A DNA stretch of 64,000 nt from Lachnospiraceae bacterium (GTDB lineage: Bacteria > Bacillota > Clostridia > Lachnospirales > Lachnospiraceae), in assembly GCA_029338735.1 (NCBI GenBank), contig JAQYAY010000057.1, positions 62,001 through 126,000 of the forward strand, in the 5' to 3' direction. Positions within the stretch are counted from its first letter, which is position 1; every line of letters begins with the position of its first letter. Made by a program: the position numbers and the translations under genes. Positions 27,388 to 36,565 of the stretch are shown here, piece after piece. Under the pieces are notes generated by a model. That model had not been told where the DNA came from. It saw only the letters and a list, made by a program, of their open reading frames with translations, and ran no database searches.

Positions 27388-29478
27388 TTACTGTACGGAG
27401 TACAGCAGTTCTCCGTATGTAGGATATGGCCACAGCTCGTGTGGTACGCGGCTCTCGAGCTCGTCGATGACCTCACGGAGTGAATCCATATCAGGAAGGA
27501 TCGTGTATCTGTTGTAAGAAGCGAGCTCCTTCACATCATTCATATCATCTTCCTTTGCGATATCAGCATCGAGCTTCTGGAGTCTGTCGTAAAGGACTTC
27601 TACCATATCAGCTGCCTGCTGTAAGAGCTTCTCTTCTACTCTTGTAGGAATGCCTGTGCCTGTAGACTTCATGTCATTTATTGTATTGGCAAGGAACTCC
27701 TCATAACGGAGTGCAGCTCCGATGATCTCGTCCTTTGTCATATCTGAAAGTGTCTGTGCCTCGATATTGATCTGCTTGTAGTAGTTCTCAAGGCTGATCT
27801 CATATCTTGCACGGATCTCTGTCTCTGTATATACCTTGTTCTTCGTAAATACTTCGATTGATTCAGGTTCAATAAATGCCTCTGTAGCTTCAACCGTTGA
27901 AGGAAGATTACGAAGTCCTCTATTCTCTGCTTCCTTGACCCAGTCCTCTGAGTATCCGTTACCTTCGAAGATGATTCTCTTATGATCTGTGAGATGCCTT
28001 CTTACAAGATCCGAAAGAGCTGAATCAAAATCAGTTGCCTTCTCAAGCTTGTCAGCATACTCGTTAAGAACCTCTGCTACAATCGTGTTCAGAACGATGT
28101 TCGGTGAAGCGATTGAAGCATTTGATCCGAGAGAACGGAACTCGAACTTATTTCCTGTGAATGCGAATGGGCTCGTTCTGTTACGATCTGTCGTATCCTG
28201 TGGGATATGAGGAAGAACTGATGCACCAATTGACATCATCTTCTTGCTCTTGTCTGTATAGTCAGTTCCATCGATTATGGACTTGATGACATTGTCGAGC
28301 TCATCACCTACATATACAGAGATGATTGCTGGAGGTGCCTCGTTGGCTCCGAGTCTGTGATCGTTTCCTGCTGATGCAACTGAATATCTCAGAAGTCCCT
28401 GATATCTGTCAACTGCCTCGATCACTGCTGTAAGGAACAGAAGGAACTGAGCATTCTGTGACGGAGTATCCCCTGGCTCGAGAAGATTCTTTCCTGTATC
28501 AGTTGAAAGAGACCAGTTATTGTGCTTACCTGAACCATTTACTCCATCGAATGGCTTCTCATGCAGCAGGCAGTGCATATGATGCTTCTTGGCTACTGTC
28601 TTCATGAGCTCCATGGTGAGCTGGTTGTGATCAGTTGCGATATTGGTTGTTGTAAAAATAGGTGCCAGCTCGTGCTGAGCAGGTGCTACCTCGTTATGCT
28701 CTGTCTTTGCAAGGATTCCAAGCTTCCAGAGCTCATTATCGAGGTCCTTCATGAATTCCTTGACACGAGGCTTGATCTGTCCGAAGTAATGGTCATCAAG
28801 TTCCTGACCCTTTGGAGGCTTGTTGCCGAACAGTGTACGACCTGTGTAAAGGAGATCAGGTCTCTTTCTGTATACATCCTCATCGATAAGGAAATATTCC
28901 TGCTCCGGTCCTACTGTCGTGATGACTCTCTTGGTCTCAGTATCACCAAAGAGACGAAGGACTCTGACTGCCTGCTTGTCAAGTGCCTGCATTGAACGAA
29001 GAAGAGGTGTCTTCTTGTCGAGTGCTTCTCCTGAATATGAGCAGAATGCTGTCGGAATGCAGAGCGTATCTCCCTTGATGAAAGCATAGCTCGTCGGATC
29101 CCAGGCTGTATATCCTCTGGCCTCGAATGTAGCACGAAGACCGCCTGAAGGGAATGATGATGCATCAGGCTCACCCTTTACGAGTTCCTTTCCTGAGAAC
29201 TCCATCAGGACCTTGTCCCCTACTGGAGAAATGAATGAATCATGCTTCTCTGCTGTGACTCCTGTCATAGGCTGGAACCAGTGTGTGAAATGGGTAGCCC
29301 CGTTTTCAATGGCCCAGTTCTTCATAGCCTCTGCTACGACATTTGCCATATCGAGGTCGAGCTGTCTGCCCTCCTTGATTGTCTTCTGAAGTGCCTTGTA
29401 GACGTCTTTCGGAAGTCTCTGTCTCATAGCCTCGTCATTAAAGACCTTGCTTCCGAAGATCTCAGGTACATTTACCAT
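27388..29478 (-). CDS. glnN: Glutamine synthetase type III
   Basis: A 696-residue cytosolic enzyme making glutamine from glutamate, ammonia and ATP. The length and motifs are of the GSIII class, not the 450-residue GlnA type: [14 protein letters not shown] at the start, [28 protein letters not shown] (glutamate binding), [27 protein letters not shown], and a C-terminal helical region. GSIII is common in Bacteroides, cyanobacteria and Clostridia. It lies 60 bases after asnB with no obvious promoter between, implying a nitrogen-assimilation operon. Confidence 0.96.
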   Translation of the reverse strand: MVNVPEIFGSKVFNDEAMRQRLPKDVYKALQKTIKEGRQLDLDMANVVAEAMKNWAIENGATHFTHWFQPMTGVTAEKHDSFISPVGDKVLMEFSGKELVKGEPDASSFPSGGLRATFEARGYTAWDPTSYAFIKGDTLCIPTAFCSYSGEALDKKTPLLRSMQALDKQAVRVLRLFGDTETKRVITTVGPEQEYFLIDEDVYRKRPDLLYTGRTLFGNKPPKGQELDDHYFGQIKPRVKEFMKDLDNELWKLGILAKTEHNEVAPAQHELAPIFTTTNIATDHNQLTMELMKTVAKKHHMHCLLHEKPFDGVNGSGKHNNWSLSTDTGKNLLEPGDTPSQNAQFLLFLTAVIEAVDRYQGLLRYSVASAGNDHRLGANEAPPAIISVYVGDELDNVIKSIIDGTDYTDKSKKMMSIGASVLPHIPQDTTDRNRTSPFAFTGNKFEFRSLGSNASIASPNIVLNTIVAEVLNEYADKLEKATDFDSALSDLVRRHLTDHKRIIFEGNGYSEDWVKEAENRGLRNLPSTVEATEAFIEPESIEVFTKNKVYTETEIRARYEISLENYYKQINIEAQTLSDMTKDEIIGAALRYEEFLANTINDMKSTGTGIPTRVEEKLLQQAADMVEVLYDRLQKLDADIAKEDDMNDVKELASYNRYTILPDMDSLREVIDELESRVPHELWPYPTYGELLYSVQ

Positions 29479-29538
29479 TGTGTATCTCCTTTCTCAGTAA
29501 AAAATGAATTACTTCGCATATTCGCAAAGCACTCAATA

Positions 29539-31137
29539 TCAGATTCCTGATGCCCCATAGTTTTTTAGAACTCGTGCGCTAGGATCATCAACATCGCAGT
29601 TTTCCCAGTTCTTGTTTGGCATCCAGTATGCCGGGATCATCTGCGCCTGTCCCGGATAATATTTTTCAAAAAGATCTCTGTAGAGAAGAGACTCTTTTGT
29701 GAACGGTACCGGTGCACCGCCCTGCTTGCCATAGGCGGCTGCTTTTTTCTTAAACTCCTCATCTGTATATACGGTATCTGCATACTCCTTGATGTCGTCT
29801 ACCATTGAATGGCCGACTGCATCTGAGAAGGCTGCCTTCTCACGGAACAGCAGGTCATGTGGGAGGTAATCAGTGCCTTCAAACGCATGACGGAGAAGAT
29901 ATTTTCCTTTGTTGTATTTGTTCATTTTGAGCTCCGGGTCGATGCTCATCACATAGCTTGCAAAATCGAGATCGCCGAACGGAACTCTTGCTTCCATTGA
30001 CCAGGTTGAAATGCATCTGTCTGCACGAAGTACGTCGTAGAAATACAGCTCATGAACTCTCTTCTCTGCTTCCTTCTGGAACTCTTCTGCATTCGGAGCA
30101 TAGTCTGTATACTTGTATCCGAAGAGCTCGTCTGAAATCTCTCCGGTGAGGAGCACCCTGATGTCGCTCTTCTCATGAATTGCCTTGCAGCAGAGGTACA
30201 TTCCCATGCTGGCTCTGATAGTCGTGATATCGTAGGTGCCAAGCTCTGCTATTACTTCCTCAAGAGAGTTAATCACTGTATCTCTGTCAATGATTACTTC
30301 ATGATGATTTGATCCGATATAGTCAGCAGCTTCCTTAGCGTACTTCAGGTCAATGGCATCCTTTTTCATACCGATGGCATATGTCTCAATTGGCTTGCCA
30401 AGCAGCTTCTGTGAAATGGCACATACCAGTGATGAATCAAGACCGCCTGAAAGAAGGAATCCTACTGGTGCATCAGCGTCGAGTCTCTTGTCAACTGCAG
30501 TAATGAGTCTGTCCTTGATACCTTTACAAATGGTATCAATATCGCCTGTGATGTAATCGTGTCTTGCAGCGATATCTCTGTACAGCTCGAATCTGCCATC
30601 TTTGTAATAGTAGCCTGGAGGGAAAGCAATGATCTTCCTGACGAGTCCCATCAGGTTCTTGGCCTCGCTTGCGAAGCAGATGCTGCCATTCTCATCATAT
30701 CCATAGAAGAGTGGTCTGATACCAAACGGATCTCTGGCTGCGATGAGGCTCTTGGACTTGCCATCATAGATTACACAGGCAAATTCAGCATCAAGCCTTC
30801 TGAACATCCCTACTCCGTATATCTCATACATTGGAAGGAGAAGTTCGCAGTCACTGTCGCTCTTGAAGGTGTATCCTTTTTCCTCAAGGATCTTCTTTTC
30901 TTTTCTGAATCCGTACAGCTCTCCGTTGCAGATAACTGCGTTGCCATTTAATGTAAAAGGCTGCATGCCCTCTGGGGTAAGACCCATGATCGACAGCCTC
31001 TGAAATCCAAGTCTTGTCTTTCCGAAATCCATGATTCTCTCATCATCAGGACCTCTGGAATGAGTTTTTGCAAAATGCTCTCTGTAGGATTCATCAGTGA
31101 TTGCTGACATATCCTCAACTGCCATGATAGAACACAT
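29539..31137 (-). CDS. asnB: Asparagine synthase (glutamine-hydrolysing)
   Basis: A 532-residue two-domain enzyme. The N-terminal class II glutaminase begins MCSIMAV with Cys2 as the nucleophile, and NGELYG and the RDPFGIRPLFYG motif follow. The C-terminal synthetase has the PP-loop SGGLDSSLVCAI and the YKYTDYAPN and KAAFSDAVGHSM regions. It transfers amide nitrogen from glutamine to aspartate. Length is close to E. coli AsnB (554). It has its own strong promoter with a hairpin in the leader and is followed by glnN. Confidence 0.95.
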   Translation of the reverse strand: MCSIMAVEDMSAITDESYREHFAKTHSRGPDDERIMDFGKTRLGFQRLSIMGLTPEGMQPFTLNGNAVICNGELYGFRKEKKILEEKGYTFKSDSDCELLLPMYEIYGVGMFRRLDAEFACVIYDGKSKSLIAARDPFGIRPLFYGYDENGSICFASEAKNLMGLVRKIIAFPPGYYYKDGRFELYRDIAARHDYITGDIDTICKGIKDRLITAVDKRLDADAPVGFLLSGGLDSSLVCAISQKLLGKPIETYAIGMKKDAIDLKYAKEAADYIGSNHHEVIIDRDTVINSLEEVIAELGTYDITTIRASMGMYLCCKAIHEKSDIRVLLTGEISDELFGYKYTDYAPNAEEFQKEAEKRVHELYFYDVLRADRCISTWSMEARVPFGDLDFASYVMSIDPELKMNKYNKGKYLLRHAFEGTDYLPHDLLFREKAAFSDAVGHSMVDDIKEYADTVYTDEEFKKKAAAYGKQGGAPVPFTKESLLYRDLFEKYYPGQAQMIPAYWMPNKNWENCDVDDPSARVLKNYGASGI

Positions 31138-31179
31138 TTCAATTACCTCTTTTCTTTCCTGCGGCTCTTTTGCTTTCAG

Positions 31180-31225
31180 AACAAAAGAAAAGACGCCACG
31201 AACTCCTATTGGAATTCGCGGCGCC
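31180..31225 (-). terminator. Terminator-like hairpin in the asnB leader
   Basis: Minus-strand arms GGCGCCGCGAATTCC and GGAGTTCGTGGCGTC, with a four-base loop, form a near-perfect 15-pair stem followed directly by TTTTCTTTTG. It lies downstream of a perfect promoter and about 55 bases upstream of asnB, so it can act as an attenuator as well as ending yajC transcripts. A second small stem (CTTTTG/CAAAAG) follows. Confidence 0.75.
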
Positions 31226-31252
31226 TTTGCCGTTTCTTTTTAAGTTGCTAAA

Positions 31253-31281
31253 AGTATAGGACTTTTGTCTGTCTTTGTCAA
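31253..31281 (-). promoter_or_regulatory. Strong vegetative promoter for asnB
   Basis: Minus-strand TTGACA, exactly 17 bases, TATACT. It lies between the yajC stop and the leader hairpin, 115 bases before the asnB start. Confidence 0.8.
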
Positions 31282-31296
31282 GGCTTATTCTAAAAA

Positions 31297-31656
31297 TTAT
31301 TTGGTCTTCTTATCTGCCTTTTTATCTTCAACAACTTCCTTCGTTGCATCCTCTGGCTTCTCGACTGCTGCAATAGCGGCCTTCTGCATTGGGATACGGC
31401 AGTTCTTGTTGGAACCGAACTCTACAATGATTGTATCATCATCGATATCAATTACTGTGCCATAGAATCCGCTTGTTGTAAGGACTGTATCACCTACTGC
31501 GAGTGATTCCATGAGGGCGTTTTTCTTCTTTGTCTCTTTCTGCTGCGGACGGATCATGAGAAAATACATGAATACGAAAAGGATTACGATCCAGACTATC
31601 ATTACGAGTCCGCCTGAGCCTGATGAACTGCTGCTTAAGAATACTGGGTTGAACAT
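31297..31656 (-). CDS. yajC: Preprotein translocase accessory subunit YajC
   Basis: A 119-residue membrane protein. One membrane helix (GGLVMIVWIVILFVFMYFLM, about residues 15-34) is followed by the invariant cytosolic motif IRPQQKETKKK and a small beta domain (VGDTVLTTSGFYGTVIDIDD). The last about 25 residues are a charged Lys/Asp/Glu tail. YajC associates with SecDF-type translocase components. It lies downstream of tgt, the conserved tgt-yajC order. Confidence 0.96.
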   Translation of the reverse strand: MFNPVFLSSSSSGSGGLVMIVWIVILFVFMYFLMIRPQQKETKKKNALMESLAVGDTVLTTSGFYGTVIDIDDDTIIVEFGSNKNCRIPMQKAAIAAVEKPEDATKEVVEDKKADKKTK

Positions 31657-31792
31657 TTTTACCTTTGCCTCCTAAAATATCAAAAAACTTATCCTATTGT
31701 AACTAATATCAGTAATTTAATCAAGTACAAATATACGGTTCCGACGACACAGCAAACCATTCGAGACACGCTCTCGCTCTCATACTCATCTA

Positions 31793-32941
31793 TTATACCG
31801 TTTCCTGCGAGACTTCGTTCAGTTCGTCGAGTTTTTCGCGCTTAAAGTCGGCATAGCGACCAGCGTCAATGGCGTCACGGATCTGTCCCATCAGGTGGTT
31901 GTAGAAGTACAGATTGTGAAGGACACAGAGACGCATTCCCAGCATCTCTTTTGCTTTCAGAAGATGATGGATGTAGGCTCTGGAGTATGTGCGGCAGGCC
32001 GGGCACTGGCAGCCTTCTTCAATCGGGCGCATATCCTTCTCATAGCGGGCATTGAAGAGATTTCTCTTGCCCTTATTTGTATAGACATGTCCATGGCGGC
32101 CGTTTCTCGATGGATATACGCAGTCGAAGAAGTCTACTCCACGATCTACTGCCTCAAGGATGTTGGCCGGTGTCCCTACTCCCATCAGATATGTTGGCTT
32201 GTCCTGTGGCAGATATGGTACTGTCACATCGAGGATATGATACATCTGCTCATGCGTCTCTCCTACTGCAAGACCACCTACTGCATAGCCATCGAGATCA
32301 AGCTCGCTGATACGCTTTGCATGGTCTATTCTGATGTCCTCATAGATGGCTCCCTGATTGATACCAAACAGCAGCTGATGCTTATTTATAGTATCATCTT
32401 TCTGATTGAGCCCGGTCATCTTTTTCTTGCATCTGACGAGCCATCTGTATGTGCGGTCTACTGAATTCTGTACATAGACTCTATCTGCAAGTGAATTCGG
32501 ACATTCATCGAAAGCCATTGCAATTGTTGATCCGAGATTAGACTGGATCTGCATCGACTCTTCCGGTCCCATGAATATCTTGTGCCCATCTATATGGGAT
32601 CTGAAGGTGACTCCCTCTTCCTTTATCTGTCTGAGGCTTGCAAGTGAAAAGACCTGGAATCCACCTGAATCTGTGAGTATAGGCCTGTCCCATACCATGA
32701 ACCTGTGCAGTCCGCCTAACTCTTTGATCACCTCATCTCCTGTACGTACATGAAGATGATAAGTGTTCGAAAGCTCTATCTGTGTTCCTATTTCTTTTAA
32801 ATCATCAGTTGACACCGCGCCCTTTATCGCGCCAACAGTCCCGACATTCATGAAGACCGGTGTCTCCACCGTCCCATGCACCGTCTTGAAGGTAGCACGC
32901 TTGGCGCGTCCGTCAACTTTTCGTAAAATATATTCTGCCAT
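31793..32941 (-). CDS. tgt: Queuine/preQ1 tRNA-guanine transglycosylase
   Basis: A 382-residue enzyme exchanging guanine-34 for the queuosine precursor in GUN-anticodon tRNAs. It has the TIM-barrel start GTVETPVFMNVGTVGAIKG, LTDSGGFQVFSLA, the nucleophile Asp in FFDCVYPSRNGRHGH, and the zinc site CQCPACRTYSRAYIHHL...H. Length is normal. The start is ATG at 32941. There is a 136-base gap to yajC in which I see no further gene. Confidence 0.97.
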   Translation of the reverse strand: MAEYILRKVDGRAKRATFKTVHGTVETPVFMNVGTVGAIKGAVSTDDLKEIGTQIELSNTYHLHVRTGDEVIKELGGLHRFMVWDRPILTDSGGFQVFSLASLRQIKEEGVTFRSHIDGHKIFMGPEESMQIQSNLGSTIAMAFDECPNSLADRVYVQNSVDRTYRWLVRCKKKMTGLNQKDDTINKHQLLFGINQGAIYEDIRIDHAKRISELDLDGYAVGGLAVGETHEQMYHILDVTVPYLPQDKPTYLMGVGTPANILEAVDRGVDFFDCVYPSRNGRHGHVYTNKGKRNLFNARYEKDMRPIEEGCQCPACRTYSRAYIHHLLKAKEMLGMRLCVLHNLYFYNHLMGQIRDAIDAGRYADFKREKLDELNEVSQETV

Positions 32942-32953
32942 AATTCAATTTGC

Positions 32954-33030
32954 AGACAGGGGGACGGTTCTCCTGTCTTTTTATCTAAATTAATTTAATT
33001 AAAAAGACAGGAGAACCGTCCCCTTGTCTT
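32954..33030. repeat. Palindromic intergenic element, copy 1
   Basis: Two arms of about 29 bases (32954-32982 and 33001-33029), containing GGGGACGGTTCTCCTGTC and its complement, flank an 18-base AT-rich centre. Almost the same sequence recurs at 50470-50544. It lies between aroC and tgt and would form a long RNA hairpin on either strand. The shape resembles REP/RAYT-type or other non-autonomous mobile palindromes of Firmicutes. Confidence 0.85.
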
Positions 33031-33039
33031 CTGATCACC

Positions 33040-34122
33040 TTATAGGGTAATATTTTCAATTTTTGCACTTTGGTTGCTAAGCAGCGCATCCGCCAGCACC
33101 AGTCCTGTCATGCACTCTACGACAACGACTGCACGCGGTACGATCACCGGGTCATGACGCCCTTTTATCTCTATCGTAGTATCGTCACCTGAGTCTGTCA
33201 CTGTGCTCTGTTCCTGAGCAATTGAAGGAGTCGGCTTTACATATGCACGGAGTATTATGTCACTTCCGTCTGAGATGCCTCCGAGAATTCCGCCGGAATG
33301 ATTTGTCTTCTTGTGCACTCTTCCATTTTCCATGAAGAAAGCATCATTATTCTCACTGCCCTTTGACAGAGCTGCCCTGCAACCATCACCAATCTCAAAG
33401 CCCTTTACTGCGCCTATTGACATGATTGCATACGCAAGTCTGGCATCCAGCTTGTCAAATACAGGATCTCCAAGACCTGCCGGCACTCCTGTTGCTATGC
33501 ATTCTATGACTCCGCCTGCAGAATCCTTATTCTTAATGCATTCTTTAAGATATTCTGAAGCTTTTTGAAAAGCATCATGATCTGGAATGTACAGAGAATT
33601 CATGCCGCACTCATCAAAATCAACTGACGATATCTCTACAGGTCCGATTGCCCTGGTATAGGCATGTACTTCAATTCCGAATTCATCAAGCATTTTAAGA
33701 GCAACAGCCCCGGCTGCTACTCTTGCAGCGGTCTCACGGCCTGATGAGCGTCCGCCGCCCCTGTAATCACGCAGACCATATTTCTCAAAGAAGCCATAAT
33801 CCGCATGCCCTGGTCTGAACTTGTTCTTCAGATCAGAATAGTCCCTGGAATGCTGGTCATTATTCCTGATCAGAAGTGCGATTGGAGTCCCTTCGGTCCT
33901 GCCCTCAAAGACACCTGACAGGATCTCAACCTTATCAGCCTCATTTCTCTTCGTCGTGAATTCGGACTGTCCGGGCTTTCTCCTGTCGAGATATTTCTGG
34001 ATGTCCTCCTCAGACAGATGCATGCCAGATGGGCATCCATCAATAACGGCGCCTATTGCAGCGCCGTGTGATTCTCCAAAAGTTGTAACTGTGAAATTTT
34101 TTCCAAATATTGATCCAGCCAT
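33040..34122 (-). CDS. aroC: Chorismate synthase
   Basis: A 360-residue FMN-dependent enzyme for the last step of the shikimate pathway. The signatures GESHGAAIGAVIDGCPSG, RPGHADYGFFEKYGLRDYRGGGRSSGRE and the C-terminal KGRHDPVIVPRAVVVVECM are complete. Length is normal. No other aro genes are in the window, so it stands apart from its pathway. Confidence 0.97.
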   Translation of the reverse strand: MAGSIFGKNFTVTTFGESHGAAIGAVIDGCPSGMHLSEEDIQKYLDRRKPGQSEFTTKRNEADKVEILSGVFEGRTEGTPIALLIRNNDQHSRDYSDLKNKFRPGHADYGFFEKYGLRDYRGGGRSSGRETAARVAAGAVALKMLDEFGIEVHAYTRAIGPVEISSVDFDECGMNSLYIPDHDAFQKASEYLKECIKNKDSAGGVIECIATGVPAGLGDPVFDKLDARLAYAIMSIGAVKGFEIGDGCRAALSKGSENNDAFFMENGRVHKKTNHSGGILGGISDGSDIILRAYVKPTPSIAQEQSTVTDSGDDTTIEIKGRHDPVIVPRAVVVVECMTGLVLADALLSNQSAKIENITL

Positions 34123-34173
34123 CCCAATCCTTGCATTTCCAAGCTAATAACTATTAACTAAAGACTCTGAACT

Positions 34174-35226
34174 TTACAGCTTCTGAATCCAGATGCTGTT
34201 CGGTTTGCCAACCTTTACAGGTCTGTTCTTTAAGAGAATTGTCTCATTCTCATGATTCACGACAAAGGTACGGATCTCATTGGAATCGTGGTTCAGCATT
34301 GCGATATACTTATCTCCAGGAAGTACTGCAAGAGTCTTCGGGAAATACCCGCTCGTCGGCATCTGTCCTACATGAGTCAGAAGACCTGTCTTTGTATCAC
34401 GCTTGAGCCAGCTCACACCATTGAATGCATCAATAGATACATATACATATTCCTGATCGTGTGAGAGCATCAGCTCGCATGACAGATCAGAAAGATTGGA
34501 ATTTTCCATTGATTCTATAACCTGAATTCTCTCAAAATCAGGTTCATCATCAACTACACTGTATTTGTAGACCTCGATCTCATTTGTCAGCTCATCAAGA
34601 ATATAGAGGAACTTTCCATCCTTTGAAAACTTCTGTGATCTCGGGCCTGAATCCAGATTACATCTGATCACATTGCAGAGAGCGAGCTTGCCACGCTTGT
34701 AATCAATCTTATATACCTTTACCTGATTGAGACCATAGTCAGCCGCAAGAAGGAAATGCTGCTCCGGTGTCAGACGGACACTAGATACCTTCGGATGATC
34801 GAGACGTCTGTCATTAGCGGAAATGGCAACTCCCTGATGGAAAATACCGTCTGCAATACCGTCAATACTTCCGTCATCATTGAGCTTCATCATTGTGACT
34901 TTTCCATCATGGAAACCACCGACAAATAAGTATCTGCGTTCATAATCGGTTGTGACGCAGCAGCCTCTCATTCCATCAATGTCAGCCGAATTGATCTTTG
35001 TGATCATGCCATCCTTGTCAATAGAAAAAGATGCAACTCCCTCATCCTCTATAGAATACAGGAACTTTCCATCCCTGGATGCACAGAGATCTGAAGCGTT
35101 ATTGATAGGAGCTACTCCTTTCTCAGTGAATACCCCTGTCTCAGGATCAATGTCATAGACATAGATTCCTATGCTGTTCTCATGTGTGTATGTACCTACA
35201 TAAGCTACGTATTTTTCTTTACTCAT
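34174..35226 (-). CDS. Lactonase-family seven-bladed beta-propeller protein (YbhE/Pgl-like)
   Basis: A 350-residue protein that opens YVAYVGTYTHENSIGIYVYD, the recurrent first blade of the 6-phosphogluconolactonase/YkgB family. Repeated blade motifs such as CASRDGKFLYSIEDEG, LTPEQHFLLAADYGLNQVKVY and FSKDGKFLYILDEL follow. Some family members hydrolyse 6-phosphogluconolactone; many have unknown substrates. No other pentose phosphate genes adjoin. It is 11 bases downstream of the U32 gene. Confidence 0.85.
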   Translation of the reverse strand: MSKEKYVAYVGTYTHENSIGIYVYDIDPETGVFTEKGVAPINNASDLCASRDGKFLYSIEDEGVASFSIDKDGMITKINSADIDGMRGCCVTTDYERRYLFVGGFHDGKVTMMKLNDDGSIDGIADGIFHQGVAISANDRRLDHPKVSSVRLTPEQHFLLAADYGLNQVKVYKIDYKRGKLALCNVIRCNLDSGPRSQKFSKDGKFLYILDELTNEIEVYKYSVVDDEPDFERIQVIESMENSNLSDLSCELMLSHDQEYVYVSIDAFNGVSWLKRDTKTGLLTHVGQMPTSGYFPKTLAVLPGDKYIAMLNHDSNEIRTFVVNHENETILLKNRPVKVGKPNSIWIQKL

Positions 35227-35237
35227 ATCTATACCGC

Positions 35238-36464
35238 CTATTCCCTGCGTCTTAAGAGATCTCCGACTTCAGCCTCCTTTGGTACCTTGAAATAAATGGT
35301 CTCCTTCGGATGTGGCGCTGATTCGACAGACTCTCTGTCCGCATTAAAAAGTTTATCGACCCTTACAGGTATATTATGACCGTCGGGCTTCATAATTTCA
35401 ATAGTTTCACCGACAGAAAATTTATTTTTTTGTGAAATCTTTGCAAAACCGTCGTTAATTTCTTCTATCTCTCCGATATATGTAGCTCCCTTCTCATAGG
35501 TATTTGCATCATATATCTGGGCCTCTTCAGACGGCTTGCCATAGAAAAATCCTGTTGTAAACTGTCTGTAAGTGCATTCTCTGATCTCAGCCTCGTACTC
35601 GGGAATATTTTTCTTATACTTATCAACTGATTCTGCAAGGTCGTCAAGTGCTCTGCGGTATGCTCTTACGACAGTTCCCACATAGAGATCAGTCTTCATA
35701 CGCCCCTCAATTTTCAGAGAATCCACTCCGGCAGCCACAAGGTCATCCAAATGCCCAACCATATTTAAATCTTTTGAATTAAATATAAAGGTCCCTCTGT
35801 CATTTTCCTCGACAGGCATATATTCGCCAGGTCTCGTCTGCTCCACTACCGCATACTGCCAGCGGCATGGATGTGTGCAGGCACCCTGATTGGCGTCACG
35901 GCCTGTGAAATAATTCGACAGCAGACATCTGCCTGAATATGAGATGCACATGGCTCCATGAACGAAGATCTCCATTTCGAGGTCTGATGGGATGTGCGCC
36001 TTAATATCCTTTATCTCAGCAAGAGAAAGCTCACGTGCTCCAACAACTCTCGCTGCTCCAAGGTCATGCCAGAACTTAAATATCTCGTAGTTCGTATTAT
36101 TTGCCTGAGTCGAAATATGGAAGTCTGTCTTTCCATTGGTAACTATTTCTTTTGCCATGGAAAAAATGCCTGGATCGGCAATGAGAAGGGCATCAGGTGC
36201 TATATCATTCAGTTCCTGAAGGTAGGCCCTGACTCCATCGAGATCTCTGTCATGTGCAAAAATATTTACAGTGACATAGACTTTCTTTCCTCTTTCATGG
36301 GCAAATGCTATTCCCTCACGAATCTCGTCATTTGTGAAATTGTCTGCTCCGGCACGCAGGCCAAAACTCTCGCCTCCGAGATAAACTGCATCTGCGCCGT
36401 ATCTGATGGCTGTTTTCAGCACTGACAGATTGGCTGCGGGTGCAAGAAGTTCTGAAATTTTCAT
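35238..36464 (-). CDS. Peptidase U32-family protein, probable TrhP-type tRNA uridine-34 hydroxylation factor
   Basis: A 408-residue protein. The start (ELLAPAANLSVLKTAIRYGADAVYLGG) and EIFVHGAMCISYSGRCLLSNYF with the NQGACTHPCRWQY cysteine cluster are hallmarks of the U32 family; the cysteines can hold an iron-sulfur cluster. U32 proteins of this type (E. coli TrhP, B. subtilis YrrN/YrrO) are required for 5-hydroxyuridine at tRNA position 34. The next gene upstream is a YrrM/TrmR-type methyltransferase that acts on that product, strengthening the call. Only one U32 gene is here, where Bacillus has two. Confidence 0.85.
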   Translation of the reverse strand: MKISELLAPAANLSVLKTAIRYGADAVYLGGESFGLRAGADNFTNDEIREGIAFAHERGKKVYVTVNIFAHDRDLDGVRAYLQELNDIAPDALLIADPGIFSMAKEIVTNGKTDFHISTQANNTNYEIFKFWHDLGAARVVGARELSLAEIKDIKAHIPSDLEMEIFVHGAMCISYSGRCLLSNYFTGRDANQGACTHPCRWQYAVVEQTRPGEYMPVEENDRGTFIFNSKDLNMVGHLDDLVAAGVDSLKIEGRMKTDLYVGTVVRAYRRALDDLAESVDKYKKNIPEYEAEIRECTYRQFTTGFFYGKPSEEAQIYDANTYEKGATYIGEIEEINDGFAKISQKNKFSVGETIEIMKPDGHNIPVRVDKLFNADRESVESAPHPKETIYFKVPKEAEVGDLLRRRE

Positions 36465-36480
36465 AACTAACTCCTATTAC

Positions 36481-36565
36481 GGGCAGCTGAGAATCACTGT
36501 CAATCCAACACGCTCGTTCACTGCTCACTTCGCTATGGTTGTCCTGACAGCCTTCTCATCTGCCC
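36481..36565. repeat. 85-base structured inverted-repeat element between trmR and the U32 gene
   Basis: The outer arms are 13 bases at 36481-36493 and 36553-36565 (minus strand GGGCAGATGAGAA and TTCTCAGCTGCCC, one mismatch). Inside are nested complementary arms CTGTCA/TGACAG and CAAC/GTTG around a 30-base core. The left end on the minus strand includes the stop codon of the trmR-like gene. It could be a short palindromic repeat, an intercistronic RNA structure or both. I see no second copy in this window. Confidence 0.65.

Noticed and set aside
27165..27476. Open frame antisense-like within the folT leader region
   Set aside because: It spans the THF riboswitch, a promoter and the glnN 3' end; the RNA element explains the sequence.
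31192..31225. T-box leader for asnB
   Set aside because: The promoter-to-hairpin distance is far too short for a T-box and no T-box sequence is present.
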